Positions 1-8,212 of a stretch of 15,083 nt of DNA are shown piece after piece. Every line of letters begins with the position of its first letter. The stretch's first letter is position 1. Where the stretch lies: NCBI GenBank assembly GCA_946481475.1, contig CAMLOB010000021.1:1-15083 (forward strand), read 5' to 3'. The notes below the pieces were generated by a model. It was not told the origin of the DNA and did not search any database. It was given only the letters and a program-made list of their open reading frames with translations. Made by a program: the position numbers and the translations under genes. The stretch comes from an uncultured Chlorobiota bacterium (GTDB taxonomy: Bacteria > Bacteroidota > Kapaibacteriia > OLB7).

Positions 1-1521
1 GGAGTCCTGATACGGCAGGCTGCCGAAATCATCGGCGTATCGGAAGAGGAGATCGGCGGAGTCAGGTTGCTTCGCAAGTCGATCGATGCGCGGCACCGAC
101 CGGTAGTTCTCCGGTTGCAACTCGAGGTCTGGCTGAACGAACCGATGCCGGAAGAGAGGCTGCCGGAGCCGGATTATCCGGAGGTGCGGGGCGACAGGAG
201 ATGTGTGATCGTCGGCGGGGGACCGGCCGGAATCTTCGCCGCCCTCCGCCTGATCGAGCAGGGGATCAAACCGGTGATCGTCGAGCGAGGGAAAGACGTG
301 CAGGCCCGGCGCCGCGATCTGGCAGCGATACAGAAACGGGGGACGGTCAATCCCGACAGCAACTATTGCTTCGGCGAGGGGGGAGCCGGGACATATTCCG
401 ACGGCAAACTCTACACGCGATCGACCAAGCGGGGAGATGTCGGCTATGTCTACCGGACTCTTGTAGCACACGGAGCCTCTCCCGCCATCCTGACCGACGC
501 CCATCCCCATATCGGCTCGAACAAGCTTCCGAAAGTTGTGGCCGCGATGCGCGAGAGTATTCTGAAAGCCGGGGGAGAAATCCACTTCGAGCAACGGGTC
601 ACCCGGATTCTTGTCGATAAGGGAGGGACGGCTCGTGGTGTCCTGACCGCACGAGGGGATGAATTTACCGGCGATAGCGTTGTTCTGGCAACAGGGCATT
701 CCGCACGTGATATTTTCCGTCTGCTCGACGAGCAGAAGATCCTGATCGAAAGCAAACCCTTTGCCGTCGGCGTCAGGCTGGAACATCCGCAGCCTCTGAT
801 CGACCGCATCCAGTATCACACCGAGATCCGCCCCGAAGGTCTCCCCGCCGCCCGCTACCGACTGGCGACAACCGTAAAGGAGCGGGGAGTTTTTTCCTTC
901 TGCATGTGTCCCGGAGGATTTATCGTCCCGGCGGCAACCGAGAACGACGAGGTGGTTGTCAACTGCATGAGTCTGTCGCGACGGGATTCCCCCTTTGCCA
1001 ACTCCGGTATCATCGTCAACATCGAACCGGAAGACATTGCGGATGTTGCGGGGGGAGGCCCCCTGGCCGGAATGAACTATCAGAAAGCTCTGGAAACGGC
1101 GACCGCCGAAGCCGGTGGAGGAATGCAGAAAGCTCCCGCACAACGGATGACCGATTTCATTAACGGAGAGATATCGGCGTCACTGCCGGCGACAAGCTAT
1201 CATCCCGGTCTGACATCCGCGCCGCTCCACGAGCTCCTGCCGGAGCGGATCGCCTTCCGGCTCCGCTCGGGTCTGAAGCAGTTCGGCAGGAGAATGAAGG
1301 GCTACCTGACCGAGGAGGCGGTGCTGATAGCAATCGAGTCCCGGACAAGTTCACCGGTCAGAATACCCCGCGACGGCGGGACGCTTCAGCATCCGCAGAT
1401 CGCCCGGCTCTATCCCTGCGGCGAAGGGGCCGGATACGCCGGGGGGATCGTCTCGGCCGCCCTTGACGGGATACGGGTGGCCGACCGGATCGGAACGTTG
1501 GTTGCAGCAAAGCAGGGATAA
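1..1521 (+). CDS. FAD-dependent dehydrogenase, COG2509 family (5' end outside window)
   Basis: This is a flavoprotein oxidoreductase of the COG2509 type (NAD(P)/FAD-dependent, substrate unknown, expected in the cytoplasm). The frame is open from base 1, giving 506 visible codons. The dinucleotide-binding glycine motif GGGPAG lies at visible codons 72-77, the family signature FGEGGAGTYSDGKL at 124-137, ATGHSARD at about 231-238, FCMCPGG at 301-306 and a C-terminal CGEGAGYAGG at 473-482, so the FAD-binding core is intact. A TTG at 67 could be read as a start, but the codons before it (ending EEEIGGVRLLRKSIDAR) match the usual N-terminal domain of this family, which normally precedes the Rossmann motif. 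I therefore treat the gene as truncated by the window edge, probably by only a few residues. It ends with TAA at 1519-1521 and converges on the acyl-CoA ligase gene. The family call is firm; the reaction is not known. Confidence 0.93.
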   Translation, partial: GVLIRQAAEIIGVSEEEIGGVRLLRKSIDARHRPVVLRLQLEVWLNEPMPEERLPEPDYPEVRGDRRCVIVGGGPAGIFAALRLIEQGIKPVIVERGKDVQARRRDLAAIQKRGTVNPDSNYCFGEGGAGTYSDGKLYTRSTKRGDVGYVYRTLVAHGASPAILTDAHPHIGSNKLPKVVAAMRESILKAGGEIHFEQRVTRILVDKGGTARGVLTARGDEFTGDSVVLATGHSARDIFRLLDEQKILIESKPFAVGVRLEHPQPLIDRIQYHTEIRPEGLPAARYRLATTVKERGVFSFCMCPGGFIVPAATENDEVVVNCMSLSRRDSPFANSGIIVNIEPEDIADVAGGGPLAGMNYQKALETATAEAGGGMQKAPAQRMTDFINGEISASLPATSYHPGLTSAPLHELLPERIAFRLRSGLKQFGRRMKGYLTEEAVLIAIESRTSSPVRIPRDGGTLQHPQIARLYPCGEGAGYAGGIVSAALDGIRVADRIGTLVAAKQG

Positions 1522-1550
1522 GCTGTTCCGATTTTGATGCGGTGACGGTA

Positions 1551-1590
1551 CGCGGATTGGACGGATTCGGACGGATCGACACGGATTGGT
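1551..1590. repeat. Four-unit 10-bp tandem repeat between convergent genes
   Basis: The spacer between the two convergent genes carries four imperfect 10-bp units: CGCGGATTGG, ACGGATTCGG, ACGGATCGAC and ACGGATTGGT. The shared core is CGGAT. No hairpin followed by a T-run was seen, so this is not an obvious terminator. It looks like a short simple-sequence repeat. Confidence 0.7.
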
Positions 1591-1594
1591 CGGG

Positions 1595-3457
1595 TCAGTC
1601 TTCATCTCCGGCGTACATGCGTTCGATCAATTCCGGATAGCGCTTCAGCACTTCTTTCCGTTTCACTTTCAACGTCGGCGTCAGCATGCCGTTTTCGACG
1701 GTGAACTCTTCGGAGAGTATCTCGAACCGCCGGACCCGCTCAAAGGAGGAAAGATCCCGTTGCAGGCGGCGGATATCGGCTTCCACCAGACCGAGCGTCC
1801 CCTCGGAGGTCGCCATCCGTTTTCTCGCCTCCGGATCGGCCGGATTTCCCGGATCGACTCCCTCCTCCCGCAACGCCTCGGCAAGCGCCTCGAAATCGGG
1901 AACGACCAGAGCCGAGAGATAGGGCCGGTCATCACCGATCAGCATGATCTGTCCGATCAGACGACTCCCCCCGAGCAGATCCTCGATCGGTCCGGGCGCA
2001 ATGTTCTTCCCGCCGGAGGAGACGAAGATATGTTTCTTCCTGTCGGTGATCCGGAGATAGCCGTTCCTGTCGAGTTCCCCTATATCGCCGGTGTGAAGCC
2101 ACCCCTCTTCATCAATCGCCTCGGCGGTCGCCGCCGCATCGTTGTAGTAGCCGAGCATCACGTTCTCACCCCGAGCCAGAATCTCCCCGTCGGCGGCGAT
2201 TTTCACCTCGACGTTCGGTATGGGAGGACCGACCGTGCCGAGCTTCGGCCCCTCCAGTGGATTGGCCGAGATCACCGGCGACGCCTCGGTCAATCCGTAT
2301 CCTTCAATCACGTTAATGCCGACCGCAAAGATGAACTCGCCGATATCCCGGGGGAGCGCCGCCCCTCCGGAGACAAAGAAACGGAGACGCCCTCCGATCC
2401 GCTCACGAATTGTCCGAAAAACCAGACGATCGGCAAGGGCATACTTCATCTTCAGAAACATGCCGATCCTCCTCTTCCGCTCCAGCTTCCGGAACCGTTT
2501 CCTCCCGACAGCTATCGCCCAGTGAAAAACCTTTTGTTCCCGCTCCGACTTCCGACCTGCCTGACTCTCCACACGACCCTTCAGACGTTCGAGGAATCGG
2601 GGAACGGTCGTCATCAGCGTGGGACGGACTTCCCCGAGATTGGTCACCAGACTGTCGATGCTTTCGGCAAAGGCGATCGTGGCGCCGCAGGCGAAGCAAC
2701 TGTAGTAGCCGGCCATCCGTTCGAAGGAATGACAAAGGGGAAGATAGCTGAGAACGATATCGGTCCGGTGATCGATCGGAATAACGGCCGTCGCCCCCTT
2801 GATGTTCGCCACCAGATTCCGGTGCGTCAGCATCACCCCCTTCGGATTGCCGGTGGTTCCGCTGGTATAGATCAGCGTCAGCAGATCGTCCGGCCGGACC
2901 CGGGCGATCAGCTCCTCGAACTGACCGGGAACGGCCTCGGCAAGTCTTCTTCCCTCGGCAACGATCTCTTCAAGCATCACGATTTCGATCCCCTCCGGCT
3001 TCAGCCCCTGCAGATCCAGTCCGTCGTTCTGCATCAGAAGAATGTGGCGCAGCGATGGAATTCTGTCGACCACCTTCAGGAGCTTGTTGAACTGATACTT
3101 GTTCGAGCAGACGATGGCGGTCGTCCCTGCATCGTTGAACACATAGGCAACCTGTTCGGGCGTGAGAATCGGAAAGATCGGGACATCGGCGATGCCGTTG
3201 CAGGCGGCCGCAAAATCGGTCAGGATCCACTCCAGCCGGTTCTCGGACATGATGCCGAGTCGATCTCCGCGGGAAAGACCAAGCCCCCGAAGCCCGAGCG
3301 CCAGGGCTTCAACGTCCTGATGGAACGTCCTGTAGGAAACGCCCTGATACTTCCCCCCCTCCTTCACAAGGAAAGCATCCTTGTCACTTCCGGCTAGCGT
3401 CACGGCGACGTTGCGGAACATCTCCGCTATCGTAGAGAACTCACTGACAAGAGGCAT
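1595..3457 (-). CDS. AMP-forming long-chain fatty acid--CoA ligase
   Basis: This enzyme activates a fatty acid with ATP to an acyl-adenylate and transfers it to coenzyme A, feeding beta-oxidation or lipid synthesis. It is 620 residues long, in the usual range of bacterial FAA1/FadD15-like ligases (COG1022). The adenylate-forming motifs are complete and in order: the phosphate-binding loop YTSGTTGNPKG at residues 197-207, EGYGLTE at 385-391, GWLHTGD at 452-458, DRKKH at 472-476 followed by a glycine-rich hinge, and the C-terminal TPTLK with the likely catalytic lysine near 597. No signal peptide or clear membrane helix is present. The ATG at 3457 has no good Shine-Dalgarno site, as for most genes here. 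It lies 96 bp downstream of the large secreted protein gene on the same strand, but nothing suggests a shared function. Chain-length preference cannot be read from the sequence. Confidence 0.96.
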   Translation of the reverse strand: MPLVSEFSTIAEMFRNVAVTLAGSDKDAFLVKEGGKYQGVSYRTFHQDVEALALGLRGLGLSRGDRLGIMSENRLEWILTDFAAACNGIADVPIFPILTPEQVAYVFNDAGTTAIVCSNKYQFNKLLKVVDRIPSLRHILLMQNDGLDLQGLKPEGIEIVMLEEIVAEGRRLAEAVPGQFEELIARVRPDDLLTLIYTSGTTGNPKGVMLTHRNLVANIKGATAVIPIDHRTDIVLSYLPLCHSFERMAGYYSCFACGATIAFAESIDSLVTNLGEVRPTLMTTVPRFLERLKGRVESQAGRKSEREQKVFHWAIAVGRKRFRKLERKRRIGMFLKMKYALADRLVFRTIRERIGGRLRFFVSGGAALPRDIGEFIFAVGINVIEGYGLTEASPVISANPLEGPKLGTVGPPIPNVEVKIAADGEILARGENVMLGYYNDAAATAEAIDEEGWLHTGDIGELDRNGYLRITDRKKHIFVSSGGKNIAPGPIEDLLGGSRLIGQIMLIGDDRPYLSALVVPDFEALAEALREEGVDPGNPADPEARKRMATSEGTLGLVEADIRRLQRDLSSFERVRRFEILSEEFTVENGMLTPTLKVKRKEVLKRYPELIERMYAGDED

Positions 3458-3539
3458 AGAGGTCTTTGATTGGTTCGATTGTTTCGGACGGCGGATCGAT
3501 CTCCGGATCGGAATTCCCGACTACTCCTCCCCTGTGCAA

Positions 3540-3563
3540 CCGCAGAGCGCAGGCTATCTGCGG
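3540..3563. repeat. Stem-loop across the stop codon of the large secreted protein gene
   Basis: CCGCAGA at 3540-3546 is the exact reverse complement of TCTGCGG at 3557-3563 (7-bp stem, 10-nt loop). The TAG stop of the secreted protein gene lies in the loop at 3554-3556. There is no T-run on either side, so it is at best a weak transcript-end structure and may be chance. Confidence 0.3.
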
Positions 3564-6500
3564 ATCAACAACGGCTCGGTCCGACTCCAGGTTCCCGCCT
3601 CGATACGAAAAAGATAGAGTCCCGGAGGAAGATCGGCAACTCCGAACCTGACGCTGTAGCGTCCCCCCGGCATGAACGAGTCCAGAGGGCGACCGACCTC
3701 CCGTCCCGAGGCATCCCAGAGCGTGATCGTGGTCACGGCATCCTCAAGTTGCTGGAAGGTGATCTCCACGGTCTCATCCGCCGGGTTCGGCGCAACCTTG
3801 TCGATGCCGTTCGGAAATCTGCCGAGGGAGATGCCGGAGATGAAACAACGGTCGATGATCGTGACGACCGCAACGGTATCGCACCGCAGCGGCTCCACAC
3901 CGTCCCCCCCGACAAGGGCAACCGAGTCGAGACCGACAAGGGCGAAGGGGGCGGCTCCGGCCAGCAATCGGAGACGGACCGAGGGGAGATCATCCGGCAG
4001 TCGCTCAACTCCGGAACCCCGGATCACCGCCGTTCCCGCACGTTCATCAACGTTCCGCGTCGTTCCGTTGACCGGACCGACGTACTGAAAACGGAGCGGA
4101 TCGAAGCGAACGTGGAAGTCAAGATCGACCGGACTGCCGGAAATATCCTGCTCTTCGGCTTCGATCCGGATCTCCACCGTATCGCCGTTATGTCCCGGCT
4201 CCGAATAGAGTCCGCGAATGCAGAACTCGATCCGCCTGTCGTTTCCTGTTCCGGTTCCGCTCAGATAAATCTTCCGCAAATAATCGCATCCGTTTGAAAG
4301 CTGCAACGTCAGCGAGTCGGTGATTCCCCCCTCGACTTTCGGCATGAACGTCACGGGGATCGTCAGAAGTTCTCCTGGCTGCAACGTCAGCGGGAAGGTG
4401 ATTCCCGTCAGGTCCGCCTCAAAGGGAAGTCCGGGGAGAGCCGAGACATCCAGTTCGAGCGGCAACGGGGAGTTGTTTGTGATGCTGATAACGCGGCTGC
4501 CGGACCCACCGACACTGACGTTGCCGAAGAGTCCGGAACCGACGATCAGATCCGGAAGGACGATATTGCCCCGCAGAGGAATCAGCAGGGTGTCGCCGCA
4601 CGGAGCAAGCACGACTTCGAGCGTATCGCGATGTTCTCCGACGATTGATGAGGCGAAGGTGAGAGGAACGTCCAGGCTCCCCCCTGCCGGGATTTCGGCC
4701 CCCACAAGGGCTGTCGAGTCGAGCAGACGAATCTCCCCGGAGGAACCGACAAGCCGCACCGACCGTATGGCGACCGGTGCCCCCGAGACACCGCTCCACG
4801 AAAGGGAGAGCGTATCGTGCCGGAAGACCGGAGGATCGCAGGCAAGTTGCGGGGCAAAGATCAGACTGTCGCGATCGGCCGCCACCACAACCCCTTCGAT
4901 CGTACCGGTAACTTCCACCTCCAGCGTATCCGAACAGGGAGAGGTCAGCAACCGTATGCTCTCGGTCGACGCTCCGGCCCGGTCCGGCCGGAAACGAACG
5001 GCAATCCGGAGCGAATCGCCCGGCTCGATCGTTTGCGGAAGAGCAGGCGACAGCAATGCAAGACCGGGCGTCAGCAATCTCTCCTCAATCGTTATCGCGC
5101 GGGCCGAGGGATTATGGAGAACAAAGGCCGTATCGAGCGAAGAGACACATCCCTCCAGAAGTCCGAGATCGATCCTTTCAGTATCGGTTTCCAGTTCCGG
5201 AATGACATGCGTACCGGTCAGCCATACGTGCAGCGTGTCGGCACATCCGCCAACGGTAAAGGGAATGGACAACATCCGGCTCTCCGTTCCCGTATCAAAC
5301 GGCTCATATCGCAGACAGAGTCTGATCGTCTCTCGCGGACCGATCCGGTCCGGCACCGTCAGCCCGCAGGGAATGACCTGGAAGGGAGAGGAAAGAATCG
5401 GAGTGCCGAGCAGCACCTCGGCATCGGACGGGTTGGTAATCCGCACAAGGGAGTCAAGCGAAAGGAGGGACGACCGGCACGAAACGAGCGTACCGAAATC
5501 GATGGTATCCTGATCTGCCGACGGGAACGGAGTGCCGGGCTGCGATCCTTTCAGCACTACGCGGAACGTCGTATCGCACGGCACAAAGCTCAACACCAAC
5601 TCTCCATTGAAGTCACCCGTGCGATCCGGACGGAAGGTGATCGGCACCGATAACTCTTCACCCGGCGCCAGCCTCCGCGGCAAAACGAGATCCTCTCCGA
5701 GAATAAATCCCTCTCCACCCATACTCCCCTGATCCAGAGTCAGGCCGGCCGTCCCTGCATTTCTGATCGTGATAACCGTATCGTGCGATGCCTCGCATAT
5801 TGAAAGAGGCTGAAAGAATATCGTGTCGGGAATTCCCTCGGCCCGCACGTCCTCTCCGTGACCACTCAGAGGAATGCGCAAAGAACTTGCCCCACACTCG
5901 GCCACGGGAAGAACAAGCGTGTCGTTGTAGATCAGATCCGATCGTTCGGGAGCAAACCTGATACGCAGAGGCACCGCTGAATTTCGCGGAATGCTCAAAG
6001 GGAATTCCTGGGCAGGATCCAGCGAGAAGACACTCCCTCCCGAGGTAAAGACCGGATCAAGGACGGTGACTTTCCGATCGCTGTTGGTAATCAGGGAGAC
6101 CTCGATGGTACTGTCGCTGCAGATCAACACGTTGCCGAAACGAACCGGCGGAAGAGGTTGAAGCGAGGGAGCATATCTCCAGGCGCGCAAGGCAATCGAG
6201 ATCTGTCGCTTCCCGAGCAAAGAATCGGAACTGGAAATCAACAGGTCGTTATCGAAGGATCCGATCCCGTTCGTGTTGAAACGAATCACATAGAGAAGAG
6301 AATCGCCCGGCTGCAAAGTGATATTTGTGATGGCATCCGGTCTCAGAAGCGTAAACCTTCCATCGGTGGTCCTGAGAAAGTTCTGATCGATAACCAGCGG
6401 GGCGGTCCCATCGTTGTACACGTACAAGGAGTCGACGATAGCGGTATCGCATTCGAGCGTATCGAAGAGATGCAGGGCCGGCGCCACCAGATTCGGTCGA

Positions 6501-7948
6501 TTATTCAGCGACCAGACCATGAGGAAGGCATCCGGAACCGGAGAAATTGCCGTTCGGTTCAGCGTGCTGTCGAAAGGGAACCGGGACATCGGAAAGTTAT
6601 CCGAACGTGTCAGTCCGGTCAGATAGACATCGCCGAACGACGTCAGGAAGAAATGTCCGGCCACTTCTTCATCCTCTCTCCCTCCGATCAATCCGGTCTG
6701 TTCGATGCTCAGACCATCGGCGGCAAGTCTCACAACGGCAATATCGCTCTTCCCCCTTCCGGGCGTCTGTCCCCCGCCGATCACCGGAAAACCCGGTGCG
6801 GAAGTCCGACCGACAAGGACGGCCCGACCGGCAGGATCGACCTCGACGCCGAATCCGCCGCTTGCCATATCCGAAGAGACGAACAGGCTGTAGTCGAGTC
6901 CCCCCGACTGCAGATCGATTTTCGAGGCGAACCACGAACCGGGAGAGCCGAGACCGACATTGTCGGGGAAATCGCTCGACGCGGTCTCGCCGGTAATGTA
7001 GATATCTCCGGCGGCATCGACGGCAACGGAGCGGGAGAAATCGTCATTGCTCCCCCCTACCAGCGTTCCGAAGTCGAGCACCGACAGATCGAACCGCAAT
7101 TTCAGGACAAAGGCATCAAAGCTCCCTTGCCGTGCCGCGCCGGTCGTCGTCGGAAAATTGTTTGATGAAGTCCCCCCGGTGATATAGGTGGCCCCTCCCG
7201 GCTCCAGCGTCATATCCGAGGCAACGTCATCAAGCCCTCCTCCCAGATAACTTCCCGAGATCACTCCGTTTGCCGTTGTCGTCAATCGCAGGGCAAAAAT
7301 ATCGAGTCCCCCCGACGGATTCGAGAAAGGCCCTCCGGACGGTATCGGCAGATTGGTCGATGAGCTGTGACCGACAACCACGAGATCCTTCTGCACATTG
7401 AAGGTAAAGGAGACAATCGTATCCTCTCCGCTGCCTCCCAGATAGGTCGACCAGAGGAAATCCGATCCGTCGGGTCGAAGAGCAAAGAGGAAACCGTCGG
7501 TTCCCCCCTGAGGAAGCGTCGTCAACGCTCCGGGGCGTATCGGAAAATTCCCGGAGGTCGTCACTCCGGCCACCACCACTTCCCCCGAAGGACCGATCCG
7601 GACGCCGCCGACCGGGTCGTCATCTCCGGTCCCCCCCACATATCTTCCCCAGATCAGCCTCCGGCCGGTCGGATCGAATTTCGCGACGAAGATATCGCGC
7701 GATCCGGTCACCGTGTCGTATGCTCCGAACGTCACCGGCACATCCTGCGATGTGGTGACCCCGACGACATAGATATTTCCCGCACTGTCGACAGTCACGC
7801 CTCGCCCCCGGTCGAGACGATCTCCGCCAAAGTAGCTGCCGTAACGAAGCTGCGGCGGCGACTGTGCCGGAAGAGAACGAGCGGAGAAGAGCGACGACAA
7901 TGCCGTCACCATCAGCAGGAGTATTCCATATCCCGTTCTTCTCTGCAC
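3554..7948 (-). CDS. Giant secreted SBBP beta-propeller / choice-of-anchor-D protein with type IX sorting domain
   Basis: This 1464-residue protein should cross the inner membrane by Sec and the outer membrane by the type IX system, ending on the cell surface or outside. A signal peptide covers about residues 1-29 (QRR, then the hydrophobic ILLLMVTALSSLF). Seven SBBP-type units follow, beginning near 37, 100, 165, 231, 293, 352 and 416; they share a YxGG start and a 'GxxYxxGxTxSxxFP' end and probably form one seven-bladed propeller. Seven ASH/choice-of-anchor-D Ig-like domains lie at about 490-590, 596-697, 704-801, 812-913, 918-1016, 1022-1128 and 1133-1233. A cohesin-like segment (about 1238-1368) begins EFCIRGLY. 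The T9SS type A sorting domain (about 1385-1464) has APNPA, LWDASGREV, LPPGLYLFRI and a basic end. The start is GTG at 7948; the next in-frame ATG would remove part of the signal peptide. Ligand and role are unknown; adhesion or surface-layer function is inference. Confidence 0.93.
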   Translation of the reverse strand: MQRRTGYGILLLMVTALSSLFSARSLPAQSPPQLRYGSYFGGDRLDRGRGVTVDSAGNIYVVGVTTSQDVPVTFGAYDTVTGSRDIFVAKFDPTGRRLIWGRYVGGTGDDDPVGGVRIGPSGEVVVAGVTTSGNFPIRPGALTTLPQGGTDGFLFALRPDGSDFLWSTYLGGSGEDTIVSFTFNVQKDLVVVGHSSSTNLPIPSGGPFSNPSGGLDIFALRLTTTANGVISGSYLGGGLDDVASDMTLEPGGATYITGGTSSNNFPTTTGAARQGSFDAFVLKLRFDLSVLDFGTLVGGSNDDFSRSVAVDAAGDIYITGETASSDFPDNVGLGSPGSWFASKIDLQSGGLDYSLFVSSDMASGGFGVEVDPAGRAVLVGRTSAPGFPVIGGGQTPGRGKSDIAVVRLAADGLSIEQTGLIGGREDEEVAGHFFLTSFGDVYLTGLTRSDNFPMSRFPFDSTLNRTAISPVPDAFLMVWSLNNRPNLVAPALHLFDTLECDTAIVDSLYVYNDGTAPLVIDQNFLRTTDGRFTLLRPDAITNITLQPGDSLLYVIRFNTNGIGSFDNDLLISSSDSLLGKRQISIALRAWRYAPSLQPLPPVRFGNVLICSDSTIEVSLITNSDRKVTVLDPVFTSGGSVFSLDPAQEFPLSIPRNSAVPLRIRFAPERSDLIYNDTLVLPVAECGASSLRIPLSGHGEDVRAEGIPDTIFFQPLSICEASHDTVITIRNAGTAGLTLDQGSMGGEGFILGEDLVLPRRLAPGEELSVPITFRPDRTGDFNGELVLSFVPCDTTFRVVLKGSQPGTPFPSADQDTIDFGTLVSCRSSLLSLDSLVRITNPSDAEVLLGTPILSSPFQVIPCGLTVPDRIGPRETIRLCLRYEPFDTGTESRMLSIPFTVGGCADTLHVWLTGTHVIPELETDTERIDLGLLEGCVSSLDTAFVLHNPSARAITIEERLLTPGLALLSPALPQTIEPGDSLRIAVRFRPDRAGASTESIRLLTSPCSDTLEVEVTGTIEGVVVAADRDSLIFAPQLACDPPVFRHDTLSLSWSGVSGAPVAIRSVRLVGSSGEIRLLDSTALVGAEIPAGGSLDVPLTFASSIVGEHRDTLEVVLAPCGDTLLIPLRGNIVLPDLIVGSGLFGNVSVGGSGSRVISITNNSPLPLELDVSALPGLPFEADLTGITFPLTLQPGELLTIPVTFMPKVEGGITDSLTLQLSNGCDYLRKIYLSGTGTGNDRRIEFCIRGLYSEPGHNGDTVEIRIEAEEQDISGSPVDLDFHVRFDPLRFQYVGPVNGTTRNVDERAGTAVIRGSGVERLPDDLPSVRLRLLAGAAPFALVGLDSVALVGGDGVEPLRCDTVAVVTIIDRCFISGISLGRFPNGIDKVAPNPADETVEITFQQLEDAVTTITLWDASGREVGRPLDSFMPGGRYSVRFGVADLPPGLYLFRIEAGTWSRTEPLLIRR

Positions 7949-7995
7949 GCTGCGTGTGTTGTTTTGTCTTCCGTTTCGACGATTTTGTCGGGCCG

Positions 7996-8033
7996 TTCAG
8001 CCGGGAGCTTCGGCGGTCAGCTTTCAGCCGGGA
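7996..8033. repeat. 11-bp direct repeat, period 27
   Basis: TTCAGCCGGGA occurs at 7996-8006 and again at 8023-8033, with GGTCAGCTTTCAG between the copies and a weaker TCTCAGCCG further right. Such AGCTTTCAG-rich intergenic repeats are common simple repeats in this part of the bacterial tree; a regulatory role is not evident. Confidence 0.6.
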
Positions 8034-8100
8034 ACCGGCGTTCGGGAAGGAACTGCAAGTGATCGGTTCTCAGCCGTACGCTCTCCGTCCTCCCTCAACC

Positions 8101-8156
8101 CATACACTCTCTCACTCTACCAACTCTTCTCTCTATACACTCTACGAACTCTCTCC
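8101..8156. repeat. Pyrimidine-rich low-complexity tract with internal direct repeats
   Basis: On the plus strand this stretch is nearly all C and T with scattered A. ATACACTCT occurs twice, and ACTCTAC followed by C or G and AACTCT occurs twice, about 27 bp apart. The minus strand is therefore purine-rich just downstream of the OmpA-type gene. Confidence 0.6.
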
Positions 8157-8168
8157 CCCCCCGACCGG

Positions 8169-8184
8169 GGCAAAGGTTTTTGCC
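8169..8184. repeat. GGCAAA/TTTGCC stem-loop downstream of the OmpA-type gene
   Basis: GGCAAA at 8169-8174 pairs with TTTGCC at 8179-8184 around a 4-nt loop, 28 bp past the OmpA-type stop codon. In the direction of that gene a G-rich rather than U-rich stretch follows, so it does not fit a standard intrinsic terminator. The core GGGGCAAAGGTT is repeated at 12760-12771. Confidence 0.5.
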
Positions 8185-8212
8185 TCCTACGGCCCCGCAT
8201 TTACTGACTCCT

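Larger units (their letters stand above)
7949..8212. other. Gene-free repeat-rich spacer
   Basis: This 264-bp spacer separates the OmpA-type gene from the secreted protein gene and should hold the promoter of the latter. I see no convincing gene. It contains an 11-bp direct repeat, a long pyrimidine-rich low-complexity stretch and a stem-loop, listed separately. No clear promoter of the Bacteroidota type (TAnnTTTG) was found. Confidence 0.6.

Noticed and set aside
1586..3397. 603-codon open frame on the plus strand opposite the acyl-CoA ligase gene
   Set aside because: It mirrors the ligase gene on the other strand, has no recognisable domain and has a composition rich in Arg, Pro, Gly and His typical of an antisense shadow in GC-rich DNA. 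The ligase carries all family motifs.
3470..7165. Several 275 to 400-codon plus-strand frames opposite the giant secreted protein gene
   Set aside because: They are antisense to a protein with clear repeats and sorting domain, and they lack any domain or ribosome site. Their length follows from the scarcity of stops opposite this coding frame.
8085..8160. CRISPR-like or promoter-like repeat array in the pyrimidine-rich spacer
   Set aside because: The repeats are short, imperfect and low-complexity, without regular unique spacers or nearby cas genes.
8166..8212. Intrinsic terminator for the OmpA-type gene
   Set aside because: A hairpin is present, but in the gene's direction it is followed by a G-rich run, not by U residues.
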